A stretch of 64,000 bases of DNA from Catellatospora bangladeshensis (GTDB taxonomy: Bacteria > Actinomycetota > Actinomycetes > Mycobacteriales > Micromonosporaceae), in contig NZ_BONF01000017.1 of NCBI RefSeq assembly GCF_016862575.1, positions 62,001 through 126,000 on the forward strand, read 5' to 3'. Position 1 is the stretch's first letter, and each line of letters starts with the position of its first letter. Of this stretch, positions 50,334-58,770 are shown piece by piece. A program made the translations under genes and the position numbers. The notes beneath the pieces were generated by a model. The model searched no databases. It saw nothing but the letters and a program-made list of their open reading frames with translations, and was not told the DNA's origin.

Positions 50334-52226
50334 CTACCTCGTCAGTCCTGAGGTGAACCGGGCCGACTGGCTGACCTCGAGCCGGCTCTTCCATAAGTCG
50401 ATGAGCCGCAGTGCGACCGATTCGGCCCTGGGGGCGAACACGTCCTGGTGCTTGCGGAACAGGTACTGCAGTTGGGGGATCCGCATCGGGTTGCTGGACC
50501 GGAACACCATCGACTCGCCATGGCGCCGGTAGCGGATCAGCTCGACGGGGATGACGTCGCTGTCATACCCCGCTTTGGCTATACGCAGCTGCAGGTCCCA
50601 GTCCTCGAAACCGGGCATGTCCTCGTCGTAGCCGTCGACCGCCGCGAGCGCGGCCCGCTGGTAGACCCCGGTGTACGGCCCGTCGGTATGCATGAACAGC
50701 ATCAGCTCGAGCACGTTGCCGAAGCCAGCGAATTTGCTGTCGAACAGGCCGAAATTGCGCACGTAGCTGTTGACGTAGCCCAGTTCAGGGTTGCGGCGTA
50801 GCGCCTCCAGCGCGACGCCGACGAACGACGGGTCGATCAGGTCGTCGGCGTCCAGCGGAAGGATGTAGTCGGCCGAGGCGTGCGCGATGCCAGCGTTGCG
50901 GGCGGCGCCGAGCCCTCGGTTGGGCTGACGCACCTTGATCACGTCGCGTAACGCGTCGAAGACGTCCCTGGTGTGCGAGTCGGTGGACCCGTCGTCGACC
51001 ACGACTATCTCCAACTCCGGATGAGTGGAGGCCCGTGCCGACGCGATGGTCTCGGACAGATAGCGGCCCTGGTTGTAGAGCGGAATCACGACGGATACCC
51101 GCGGGGCAGTAATGGTGCGGCTCCGGCGCTCGCTGCGGTCCGCGCGGGCGCGGCGATACCCGCGTTCGGCCAGGCGGGCCACGGCGGCCGGGTGGCACTG
51201 CTGGGCCACCCGCTGGCGGGCCTGCTCACGGACCGCGCTGAGCAGGGCGTGGTCATCGGCGTGCCGCAGCAGCGACGTGGCCGGCACCGTGCTCGTACCA
51301 CTCCCGACAGCGGCGGCCGTCAGCGGCACGCCCCCGCAGGCGGCGACGATGTCAGGCAGGTATCGGGCGGCAGAGTATGCAAACAGGCAGATTGCCGGCT
51401 CGGCGAGCAGTTCGCGCAAACGCGCGACACTCGGCGCCGCGTGCCACGTGACTGCCACCCCGTCCAGCGAGGTGTGCCGGTCCGCCCAGCGACGGTATGA
51501 GCGCCCGAACGGATCGGTGGGGGTGTCCGGGCCGTGCACCTCGAACCGGAAGCCCGGCACTGTCGCCTCGACCAGGCGGGCGGTCGCGAGAAAAGTGTCG
51601 TATCCCGACGTGCTGGAGATCTCCCCGAGGAAGAGCACACGTCGGACCGGCCGGTCGAGCGTGGGCTGTTCTTCGTCGAGCCAGCCCGGGTCGATAGGCG
51701 TAGGCCAGCTCAGTATGGTCGGGCCCCGCACGGCACCGGCGGCCGTGCCATCGGTGCTCACCACGTCCGCGTGTTCGAGGACGTACCGCTCAGCGGCGTG
51801 GCGGAGGTCGTCGCGGAAGCTGACCGGGGTCTGCTCGTCCGGCGCGCCCGGTGGCGGCCCGTGCAGCCTGGTCGCCACCACAGTCCGCCTGAAGTTGCAG
51901 CCCAGTCGTCGGGCGCGGGTCACGCTTAGTCCTTCGCCGCCCACGGCGGGCATGTCTATCGCGTCCCACGGGCCGAGCGCGGCGAGGTGTTCGGCCAGCC
52001 GGTCGGCGTACTCGTGATCGGGGCTGAGGTACTCGCCCGGCTCTCGCGACGCCGGCAGCACCTGGTGTATGTGGCCAGGTATTGGCGCCTCAGCGAAGAT
52101 CGTCACCTGGTGCCCGGCCTGTCCCAGCGCCGCAGCCATGGCCGTCGTGTACCGGGCGGCCACATTGGTGACCGACTCGTCGTACCCACGCAGGGACAGC
52201 GCCACACGTAACGGGTCTGACGTCAC
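50334..52226 (-). CDS. two-domain glycosyltransferase (GT4-like plus GT2)
   Basis: 630 residues from GTG 52226, overlapping the cupin stop (GTGA). Residues 1-360 are GT-B-like (VALSLRGYDESVTNVAARYT, GHQVTIFAEAPIPG, VRRVLFLGEISSTSGYDTFL, ICLFAYSAARYLPDIVAACG). From about 370 a GT2 domain begins (VSVVIPLYNQGRYLSETIAS, EIVVVDDGSTDSHTRDVFDA, DYILPLDADDLIDPSF), with the DxD-type motif DADD. The chain could add two sugars in turn to one acceptor. Confidence 0.88.
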   Translation of the reverse strand: MTSDPLRVALSLRGYDESVTNVAARYTTAMAAALGQAGHQVTIFAEAPIPGHIHQVLPASREPGEYLSPDHEYADRLAEHLAALGPWDAIDMPAVGGEGLSVTRARRLGCNFRRTVVATRLHGPPPGAPDEQTPVSFRDDLRHAAERYVLEHADVVSTDGTAAGAVRGPTILSWPTPIDPGWLDEEQPTLDRPVRRVLFLGEISSTSGYDTFLATARLVEATVPGFRFEVHGPDTPTDPFGRSYRRWADRHTSLDGVAVTWHAAPSVARLRELLAEPAICLFAYSAARYLPDIVAACGGVPLTAAAVGSGTSTVPATSLLRHADDHALLSAVREQARQRVAQQCHPAAVARLAERGYRRARADRSERRSRTITAPRVSVVIPLYNQGRYLSETIASARASTHPELEIVVVDDGSTDSHTRDVFDALRDVIKVRQPNRGLGAARNAGIAHASADYILPLDADDLIDPSFVGVALEALRRNPELGYVNSYVRNFGLFDSKFAGFGNVLELMLFMHTDGPYTGVYQRAALAAVDGYDEDMPGFEDWDLQLRIAKAGYDSDVIPVELIRYRRHGESMVFRSSNPMRIPQLQYLFRKHQDVFAPRAESVALRLIDLWKSRLEVSQSARFTSGLTR

Positions 52227-52726
52227 GGGCGCACCCGGACCAGGCCACCGAGGAAGGGGTTGCCATCCGGAGGGGGGCCGCCGGGCACCGCCGGCTCGTG
52301 GCGCTCGATGTCGTCAGGTGCGGCGAACCCCGTCACGAGCTCGAAAAGCCGGGCCCAGGGCCGGGTCGCGGGATGTGCCGGGCGAGCGAACCGGACCGCG
52401 TGATAGGTCCCGGCGGGCACCCGGTAGGCGTGACCTGCCATGACGAGCCGGGTCCGCAACTTCGCGGGATGTGTGCCGAGGAGGATCTCAACCGCGCCCT
52501 CGGCCACGATATTCAGCTCCGACTGGTGCATGTGGCAATGGATCGAGGTGCGGGCGCCGGGATAGACGACTATCTCACGGAGGAGCACGGAGGGATCGAG
52601 CATCGCTTCGGTGAACTCGCCCCACACGTGTGAGCGGTCGTGGGTCCCGGTCAGCAGTTCGTCGGGAAACGGTGGCTCGGAGTGCCAGACGGACAGATCG
52701 GTCGGGTGGCGTGCTTCGGTGGTCAC
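52223..52726 (-). CDS. cupin-type sugar isomerase-like protein
   Basis: 167 residues. HVWGEFTEAML, REIVVYPGARTSIHCHMHQS, ELNIVAEGAVEILLGTHPA and AYRVPAGTYHAVRFA give a single cupin barrel with metal-binding His in HCHMHQSE, as in the C-terminal domain of type II mannose-6-phosphate isomerase/GDP-mannose pyrophosphorylase. It may supply or modify the sugar used by the downstream transferases. It is the first gene of the operon; its stop overlaps the next start. Confidence 0.8.
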   Translation of the reverse strand: MTTEARHPTDLSVWHSEPPFPDELLTGTHDRSHVWGEFTEAMLDPSVLLREIVVYPGARTSIHCHMHQSELNIVAEGAVEILLGTHPAKLRTRLVMAGHAYRVPAGTYHAVRFARPAHPATRPWARLFELVTGFAAPDDIERHEPAVPGGPPPDGNPFLGGLVRVRP

Positions 52727-53085
52727 AAATCGTCCTTGGCTCGGGCTGAATCCGGAGAGCGCTGCGACTTGCCTGGCCCAACCGTACCGTGTGGACTCCA
52801 GCCCTTCCAGGCATCAGCCGTGGTGTACAACGTCGAGCGACCTCGCTGGGGCCACGTTGATCAGCTAGCACTGGGCGCGGCACGCGGGGCCGGTAGTGCT
52901 CGGCATGCCGACATGGCTGCCTTCCCGCACCCTCCGACGCCGCCAACGCGATGCGGGCAAGCACCGTCAACAGCGCGGCCACCTCGGGCCAGACACAGCG
53001 ACGTTGGCCTGTGAACGCGAGCGGTGACGCGGCGAGTACCGAACTGCGGTCAGCGTCGACTGCTCCCCTAAAGCAGTGCGTCGTC
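52727..53085. other. intergenic sequence without a recognisable gene
   Basis: 359 nt between the cupin gene and the YnfA-family gene. It must contain the promoter of the glycosyltransferase operon, but no clear hexamers or protein-like frame could be picked out. Confidence 0.45.
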
Positions 53086-53421
53086 TCAGTGGCTACGTGG
53101 CGCGTACATGATGACCGCGACGCCGGCCAGGCAGATCACGGCGCCGACGATGTCGTAGCGGTCGGGCCGGAACTTGTCCACGATCATGCCCCAGGCCAGG
53201 GAGCCTGCGACGAACACTCCGCCATAGGCGGCCAGGATCCGGCCGAAGTTCGCATCCGGCTGGAACGTGGCCACGAACCCGTAGGCGCCCAGGGCGATGA
53301 CGCCCGCGGCGATCCACCACAGGCCGCGGTGCTCGCGCCAGCCCTGCCAGATCAGCCACGCCCCGCCGATCTCGAACAAAGCCGCCACGGCGAACAGGAC
53401 GATGGAGCGGGCGATCAGCAT
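53086..53421 (-). CDS. ynfA: YnfA/UPF0060 family membrane protein
   Basis: 111 residues, the exact family length, with four membrane helices. [60 protein letters not shown] and [19 protein letters not shown] match UPF0060 closely, including the A-L-x-E-I-G-G-x-x-L-x-W-Q-W-like signature. Some relatives are linked to small multidrug-type efflux, but the function is not established. It stands alone. Confidence 0.93.
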   Translation of the reverse strand: MLIARSIVLFAVAALFEIGGAWLIWQGWREHRGLWWIAAGVIALGAYGFVATFQPDANFGRILAAYGGVFVAGSLAWGMIVDKFRPDRYDIVGAVICLAGVAVIMYAPRSH

Positions 53422-53575
53422 TCGCGCAGCCTAGACGTGCTCACGACGGGTGAGAGCACGAGCCTGCCCCGCCCGTGCAGCCGCCGGCGTGCGCGGTACG
53501 GCGCCGGGTGGACCGCCGCCAGGCTCCGCTTGATCTCATAAGCCGGTGACGGGCTGGCCCGTCAGGCCGGCAGTA

Positions 53576-55231
53576 TCAGAGGAGGTCATCGGGCTGCACC
53601 GCGCTGTGCTCTCCGTCCGCCGATGGTCTGGGCCCGCCTTTGCCGTTGCCGGGGTTGCTCGGGCCGGGCGAAGGCTCGGCCGGCGTGGGTTGCGGCGATG
53701 GTGGGGCCTGCGAAGAAGGCGGCGGAGTCGGCGGTGCCGCCTCAGAGACCGCCGGGCTGGGTTCCCCGCCGGGCTGACCTCCCGGGCTGGCCGGGAAGGG
53801 GCCGGGTGAGGCGCCAGCGGTGCCGGTGGAGGGCAGGGGCAGCGGGCTGCCAGACATGCTCAGCAGCGTGGGCGTGCACGGCATGCCTGCCAGCTGGAAA
53901 GCCACGGGCAGCGGGTTGGTGCCGGCGTAGGTGCCGGCAAGCGCCAGGGTCGCCGACTTGCCCGGATCCACCGTGCCAGCGGTGTCGTTGCGGGCGGTGC
54001 GGTTGCGCTGAGACCAGCCGTGCGCGGCGTCGACGCGCTGGCCGCCGGGGACGGTGAAGGTGACCGGGCCGGTGACCGGTGTGCCGCTGGTGTTGGTGAT
54101 GGTGAGGTTCGCGGTGTACCGGCCGGCGTCGTCGCTCAGCAGCCGGTACACCGCCGTGCAACCGGCCGGGCTGGGCTGCGGTGACGGCGGCGCGGCGCCG
54201 ACCTGCGGCGGCGGGTCGGTTCGCGTGCTCGCGGCCCAGGCCACGCCTGCTACCACGGCGGCGGTGGCCAGTGCGGCGGCGAGGTGGCGGTGGCGGCGGC
54301 GGTTGTCGGCCGGCTGCCACGGCAGGATGTGGGTCTCCTGCTCATCGGCGGCGGCGGGGACGGCGACGACGGCGGGTACGTCCTCGGGGGTGTGCGCGGC
54401 CAGCATGTGGGCGAGGTCGGCGGCGGTGGGCCGCTGGCCGGGTTCGTCGGCCAGGCAGGCCGCGACGGCGTCGGCCAGTTCCTGCGGCAGGCCCGCCACG
54501 GGCGGCAGCGGCGTGGGTGGGCGCAGCCGCGGGGCGGTCATCAGCGCGACCGCGTTGTCGGCCCGCCACGGCAGGGTTCCGGACAGCATCCGGTACAGCA
54601 GCACGCCGAGGGCGTAGACGTCGGCGGCCGGCTGGACGGACCGGCCGTCGAGCCGTTCGGGTGAGACGTAGGGCGGTGTGCCGATGAGCTGGCCGTCGGC
54701 GTCGTACTCGTCGCTTCCGGCCGGTGCGCACAGCTCGAAGTCGATGATCTTCACGCCGTCGGCGGTGAGCAGGATGTTGCCCGGGGCGATGTCGCGGTGC
54801 ACGACGCCGCGGGCGTGTGCGGCGGCCAGCCCGTCGGCGGTCTGCGCGCCGACCCGCGCCGCCTGCTGCCACGGCAGGCTGCGCTGCTCGGCCAGCGACT
54901 GCGTGAGCGGGACGCCGTCGATGAGTTCCATGACCAGGTACGCCGCGCTCAGCCGGCCGCCCTTGTAGGCGGTTCCGAAGTCGTACACGTCGGCGATGTT
55001 GCGGTGGCGTAGCCTTGCCAGTGCCTGCGCTTCGACCTGCAGGCGGGCCAGCGCGGCGTCGGCGTCGAGCAGTTCGGTCTTGAGGAGTTTGACGGCGACC
55101 ATGCGCCCGAGTCGTTCGTCGCGGGCGTGCCAGACGGTGGCGCTGCCGCCGCGTCCGGCGGGTTCGGTGAGCAGGTAGCGGTCCTCCAGCAGGGTGCCTG
55201 CCTGCCACGGCGACGTTGCCGTGCTGGTCAT
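53576..55231 (-). CDS. transmembrane Ser/Thr kinase with CBM2-like ectodomain and altered motifs
   Basis: 551 residues. Kinase lobe (19-280): GRGGSATVWHA, Lys48 in VAVKLLK. The catalytic loop reads HRDIAPGN (145-152), with Ala instead of the usual Lys, and DFG reads DFE (164-166). Asp147, Asn152 and Asp164 are kept, so activity is uncertain but possible. A membrane helix (HLAAALATAAVVAGVAWAA) lies near 315. The outer domain (CTAVYRLLSDDAGRYTANLT ... AFQLAGMPCT) resembles a CBM2 cellulose-binding fold with two end Cys, followed by a Pro/Ser-rich tail. It lies 16 nt downstream of the deacetylase-GT2 gene. Confidence 0.87.
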   Translation of the reverse strand: MTSTATSPWQAGTLLEDRYLLTEPAGRGGSATVWHARDERLGRMVAVKLLKTELLDADAALARLQVEAQALARLRHRNIADVYDFGTAYKGGRLSAAYLVMELIDGVPLTQSLAEQRSLPWQQAARVGAQTADGLAAAHARGVVHRDIAPGNILLTADGVKIIDFELCAPAGSDEYDADGQLIGTPPYVSPERLDGRSVQPAADVYALGVLLYRMLSGTLPWRADNAVALMTAPRLRPPTPLPPVAGLPQELADAVAACLADEPGQRPTAADLAHMLAAHTPEDVPAVVAVPAAADEQETHILPWQPADNRRRHRHLAAALATAAVVAGVAWAASTRTDPPPQVGAAPPSPQPSPAGCTAVYRLLSDDAGRYTANLTITNTSGTPVTGPVTFTVPGGQRVDAAHGWSQRNRTARNDTAGTVDPGKSATLALAGTYAGTNPLPVAFQLAGMPCTPTLLSMSGSPLPLPSTGTAGASPGPFPASPGGQPGGEPSPAVSEAAPPTPPPSSQAPPSPQPTPAEPSPGPSNPGNGKGGPRPSADGEHSAVQPDDLL

Positions 55232-55247
55232 GGTGGGTCCTCCTGGT

Positions 55248-57410
55248 TCAGGCGCGGGCGGCGACTTCGGCGGTGCGGTGCATCTTCTGCCAGCGCAACC
55301 TGCGTCCGGCGATGGCGGTGGTCGCTGAGCGCAGCAGGACGGCGTACATGAGCTGCCGGTAGACCAGCTGCTGCAGCGGCAGCGCCCACAGCGGGCGCAG
55401 CGGCTCGCTGTCCAGGCGGAACGCCAGGATCGCGGTGGCGATCTGCACCGCGAGGACCGCGAGCCAGCCGTAGAGGGTGCTGGTGCGGTCGAGGAAGAAC
55501 CAGCCGTAGATCGTGAGCAGGTCCAGGATCGGCCCGAACAGCGGCAGCAGCACGCTGAACGCGGCGATCAGGGTCAGGCCGCGGCGGCCGAACCGGCCGG
55601 AGGCCCCGCCTTCGATGACGCTGCGGCGGTGCTTCCACATCGACTGCATGGTGCCGTAGCTCCACCGGTAGCGCTGCTGCCACAGCTGCCGCAGCGTCGT
55701 GGGTGCTTCGGTGTGGCAGCGGGCGCGCTGCTGGTAGACCACCCGCCAGCCCGCGCGCAGGATGCCCATGGTCAGGTCGGTGTCCTCAGCCAGGGTGTCG
55801 ATCGACAGCCCGCCGGCGTCGGTCAGGGCCTGCCGGCGAAACGCCCCCAGCGCGCCGGGAATCGTCGGGATGCAGCCGAGGGCGTCGTAGAGCCGCCGGT
55901 CGAGATTGAACCCGATCACGTACTCGATGTGCTGGAAAAGGGCCAGCAGCCGACGGCGGTTGCCGACCTTGACGTTGCCGGCGACCGCACCCACAGCGGT
56001 GTCGGCGAACGGCTCGACCAGCCGCGCGAGCGCGTCGGGCTCGACCACGGTGTCGGCGTCGACCATCACGACCAGGTCGTGGCGGGCCAGGGCGACTCCG
56101 GTGTTGAGCGCGAGCGCCTTGCCTCCGTTGGGGACCCGTACGAGCCGGACGTTGTCCATGCCCAGCGCCTCGACCGTGGCGGCGGTGTCGTCGGTGGAGC
56201 CGTCGTCGACGACGACGATCTCCAGCTGCGGGTACGCCGACGCGGCCAGGGTACGCACGGTCGCGGCGATGGTGTCCTGCTCGTTGTAGGCCGGCACGAT
56301 GATCGACACGGGTGCGGTGACCGGCGGCCCGGGCTGCCAGGACGGGCGGCGGCGGGTGCGCAGCGCGACGGCGAACATCAGCAGCGTCCGGGCCAGCGTG
56401 AGCACCCCGACGGCGATGAGGATCCACCACAGGCCGCCCATCATCGCGTCGGATGCGGCGATGGTCCCGACGAGGATGTGTCCGCGCCACCGGTCGCCGA
56501 CGCCGGCCGGCTGGTGCGCCGGGGCCGCCGGCGTGGTGGCCAGTGCCTGGGAGGCGGTGGTGAACCGGTAGCCGCGCTCGCGCATGGCCGGGATGTAGCG
56601 GCCCAGCGCGGCCAGGGTCTGCGCCCGGTCGCCGCCGGCGTCGTGCAGCAGCACGATCGCCCCGCCGTCACGCGGGGTGGCGTTGGCGACGATCGCCGCC
56701 TGCCCGGGCCGGGCCCAGTCACGGCTGTCGGCGTTCTCCAGTACCGTCAGGTAGCCGGCAGCCCCGGCTTGCTGCAGCACCTGCCAGTCGCTGTCGCGCA
56801 CGGCGTCGGGCGAGGACGAGTACGGGGGCCGGAACAGGGTGGTCTTGACGCCGGTCGCGTGCGCGATCGCGAGCTGGGTCAGGGTGTATTCGAGGTCGCG
56901 CCGCCATGGGGAGATCGCGGTCAGGTCGGGGTGGGTGAAGGTGTGCACGCCGATCTCGTGGCCTTCGGCGACGATGCGCCGGGTCAGCTCCGGGTAGCGG
57001 GCGGCTTGCGCTCCAACGACGAAGAACGTGGCCTGGACCCGGTGGCGGGCCAGCAGGTCGAGGATCTGCGGCGTCCAGACGGGGTCGGGGCCGTCGTCGA
57101 AGGTCAGCGCGATCCGGTCCCGGGCGGGCTGGGTGGTGGCGGGTCGGCCGGTGGTGGTGATCGCGGGGCCGCCGTCGCGTACCTGTGCGGGCACGGCAGC
57201 GTCGCTGCCGGCTGCCACGGTGGTGTTGTCGGGCGCGAATGAGGCGTTGGTGTAGGCCTGCACCAGCAGCAGCGTGACGAACACCCCTACCAGGCCCACG
57301 GCCGCGAGCCTGCGCAGCCACCGGCCCACCGGGCGGCGGCCGCTGATCCTGCTGGTCACTGCCGGCTCATCCTCGGTGGGGGCGCTGTTGCTGCTCAGGT
57401 AGACACTCAC
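55248..57410 (-). CDS. polysaccharide deacetylase fused to membrane GT2 glycosyltransferase
   Basis: 720 residues from GTG 57410, which overlaps the upstream stop (GTGA). After an N-terminal membrane anchor (LAAVGLVGVFVTLLLVQAYT) comes a NodB deacetylase domain (about 110-310: IALTFDDGPDPVWTPQIL, EIGVHTFTHPDL, LFRPPYSSSPDAV). Then a GT2 synthase: SIIVPAYNEQDTIAATVRTL, VVVDDGSTDD, VDADTVVEPDAL, EDTDLTMG and QQRYRW, with membrane helices on both sides. This arrangement, as in hyaluronan/chitin-type synthases, suggests synthesis and deacetylation of an N-acetylated exopolysaccharide. The CBM2-kinase follows it. Confidence 0.92.
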   Translation of the reverse strand: MSVYLSSNSAPTEDEPAVTSRISGRRPVGRWLRRLAAVGLVGVFVTLLLVQAYTNASFAPDNTTVAAGSDAAVPAQVRDGGPAITTTGRPATTQPARDRIALTFDDGPDPVWTPQILDLLARHRVQATFFVVGAQAARYPELTRRIVAEGHEIGVHTFTHPDLTAISPWRRDLEYTLTQLAIAHATGVKTTLFRPPYSSSPDAVRDSDWQVLQQAGAAGYLTVLENADSRDWARPGQAAIVANATPRDGGAIVLLHDAGGDRAQTLAALGRYIPAMRERGYRFTTASQALATTPAAPAHQPAGVGDRWRGHILVGTIAASDAMMGGLWWILIAVGVLTLARTLLMFAVALRTRRRPSWQPGPPVTAPVSIIVPAYNEQDTIAATVRTLAASAYPQLEIVVVDDGSTDDTAATVEALGMDNVRLVRVPNGGKALALNTGVALARHDLVVMVDADTVVEPDALARLVEPFADTAVGAVAGNVKVGNRRRLLALFQHIEYVIGFNLDRRLYDALGCIPTIPGALGAFRRQALTDAGGLSIDTLAEDTDLTMGILRAGWRVVYQQRARCHTEAPTTLRQLWQQRYRWSYGTMQSMWKHRRSVIEGGASGRFGRRGLTLIAAFSVLLPLFGPILDLLTIYGWFFLDRTSTLYGWLAVLAVQIATAILAFRLDSEPLRPLWALPLQQLVYRQLMYAVLLRSATTAIAGRRLRWQKMHRTAEVAARA

Positions 57411-57742
57411 CGGGCACACCTCGGGCCTGACGCCGTCGGGCAGGTGCCGGCCGGGGCGGGGTCCGGGTGCACCGGCGCGGCCGAGATGCTGAGCCATACG
57501 GCGGCGGCCGCGGCCACCAGCAGCGCCGCGACGGCGAGCACGACGATGCGGATGCGGCCGCGTCGGCGGCCGGTGTCGTCGACGAACACCGGCGCGATGG
57601 GTGCGGGTGCGGGCATGCGTCTGGTGGCGTCTGCGGCGACAGCCGCCACGCCGGCCGCCGCGGGCGGGTCGATGGTGCGGGGCCGGGCGCGGCCGATGTG
57701 CCGGGCGACGGTGGCGCGTCCGATGCGCCTGCTGACAGTCAT
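57407..57742 (-). CDS. small single-pass membrane protein
   Basis: 111 residues from ATG 57742 (GGAGA 9 nt upstream); the open frame extends upstream without homology. It has a basic N-terminus (VSRRIGRATVARHIGRARPR), one membrane helix (IRIVVLAVAALLVAAAAAVW) and a short outer tail with two Cys. Its TGA overlaps the GTG of the deacetylase-GT2 gene, so the two are translation-coupled. It may assist the synthase, like an accessory subunit (inference). Confidence 0.65.
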   Translation of the reverse strand: MTVSRRIGRATVARHIGRARPRTIDPPAAAGVAAVAADATRRMPAPAPIAPVFVDDTGRRRGRIRIVVLAVAALLVAAAAAVWLSISAAPVHPDPAPAGTCPTASGPRCAR

Positions 57743-57815
57743 GACCGCGGTCTCCGATGCGGCGAGCAGATGAACAGGGGTGGTGGTGCTGCGCGACCGC
57801 ACGAAGGCAGTGCCG

Positions 57816-58061
57816 TCAGCGGTCAGGTGCCCGACCACGGAAAGTGGGCTCGGCCGTGGCGGCCCCGTCGGCATCGAAATCGGTGATGTTCTCGATGTGG
57901 CCGTCGGCGGCGACCACTGCCAGCCGTGCGGGGGCGCTGGCGCGGGCGGCGGCTACGGCCTGCCGGACGGCCTCGGGTTTGCGCCGGTGGATGCCGACGA
58001 CGTGGTCGGCGTCGAGGACGTCCCACACGTCATGATTGGCGACCACCTCGAAGCGCCGCAC
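57816..58061 (-). CDS. DUF2188-like small protein
   Basis: 81 residues from GTG 58061 (GGGGGAG 6 nt upstream; GTG 58067 would sit on the ribosome site). RRFEVVANHDVWDVLDADHV, KPEAVRQAVAAARASA and LAVVAADGHIENITDF follow the DUF2188/YesN-like pattern of a strand, a helix and strands ending in D-G-x-I. The function is unknown. It is in line with the genes at 57742 and 58355. Confidence 0.7.
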   Translation of the reverse strand: MRRFEVVANHDVWDVLDADHVVGIHRRKPEAVRQAVAAARASAPARLAVVAADGHIENITDFDADGAATAEPTFRGRAPDR

Positions 58062-58127
58062 GTGCACCTCCCCCGCCGTCGGCGGCGCCCGCCGGCGTCA
58101 CCGGCCGGCGGGGGCGCCGCCGGGGTG

Positions 58128-58355
58128 TCAGATGTCGGTGCGCTCCTCGACGCGGCGCACGTGCGTCGGCTCGCTGACGATCGTGGCGCGGTTGCGCGGC
58201 CCCCAGATCAGGGTCGTGAACAGCAGGCCGAGCACACCGCCGATCATGAAGATCCAGCCGATCACGTCGATGTCGATGCCGGCGATATCGAAGTCCAGCG
58301 CGAACGTGAAGATCGCGCCGAGCACGATCAGGAAGATGCTTGCGCCGATACCCAT
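58128..58355 (-). CDS. DUF6458-like small membrane protein
   Basis: 75 residues from ATG 58355 with a strong GGAGGTGA ribosome site. MGIGASIFLIVLGAIFTFAL, then IDIDVIGWIFMIGGVLGLLF, two membrane helices joined by an acidic loop (DFDIAGIDID), with a charged tail. This is a common actinobacterial stress-associated membrane protein of unknown function. A sigmaB-type promoter lies upstream at 58404-58429. Confidence 0.85.
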   Translation of the reverse strand: MGIGASIFLIVLGAIFTFALDFDIAGIDIDVIGWIFMIGGVLGLLFTTLIWGPRNRATIVSEPTHVRRVEERTDI

Positions 58356-58403
58356 GGTGGTCACCTCCAAGGCGGGCCGCGGGTTCGCGGCTACAGCCCG
58401 CCG

Positions 58404-58429
58404 ATACCCGTGGCCTGCGCCGAGTAACC
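58404..58429 (-). promoter_or_regulatory. sigmaB-like stress promoter
   Basis: Read on the minus strand: GGTT (58429-58426), 16 nt, then GGGTAT (58409-58404). This matches the actinomycete sigmaB consensus GNNT-N14-16-GGGTAY and lies about 50 nt upstream of the DUF6458-like gene. The rest of 58430-58717 shows no gene. Confidence 0.55.
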
Positions 58430-58717
58430 GACCGAGATCGTTATCCGAGTCTTTGACCTGGGATACTTCCAGCCGATGGGCGGGCGGAGTTGGGCTTGTC
58501 ACAAAGCAGTGACACTTTCAGCAGCATCGACGCTCATAACGTTTCGGCCATCGCCAGATGGGGCCGCGTACCGTTCGGCAGGCCGTGAATCTGGGGTCGG
58601 CGTGCGGCTCTTCGACATGCCCGCCGGGTGCTCTGGAGCGGGGTGTCCTCGCTGTCGCGGCGGCCGTTGATGGTCCCGGTCAGCCAGTACGTCTGACGAT
58701 CACAGGGACACGACAGG

Positions 58718-58753
58718 CCGGCTCCGGGCCGCCTGGGGCATGCCCGGAGCCGG
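58718..58753 (-). terminator. 12-bp hairpin after the protease gene
   Basis: CCGGCTCCGGGC, a 12-nt loop and the exact complement, 17 nt beyond the protease stop at 58771. Confidence 0.7.
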
Positions 58754-58770
58754 TCGAGGGACGTCGCGTG

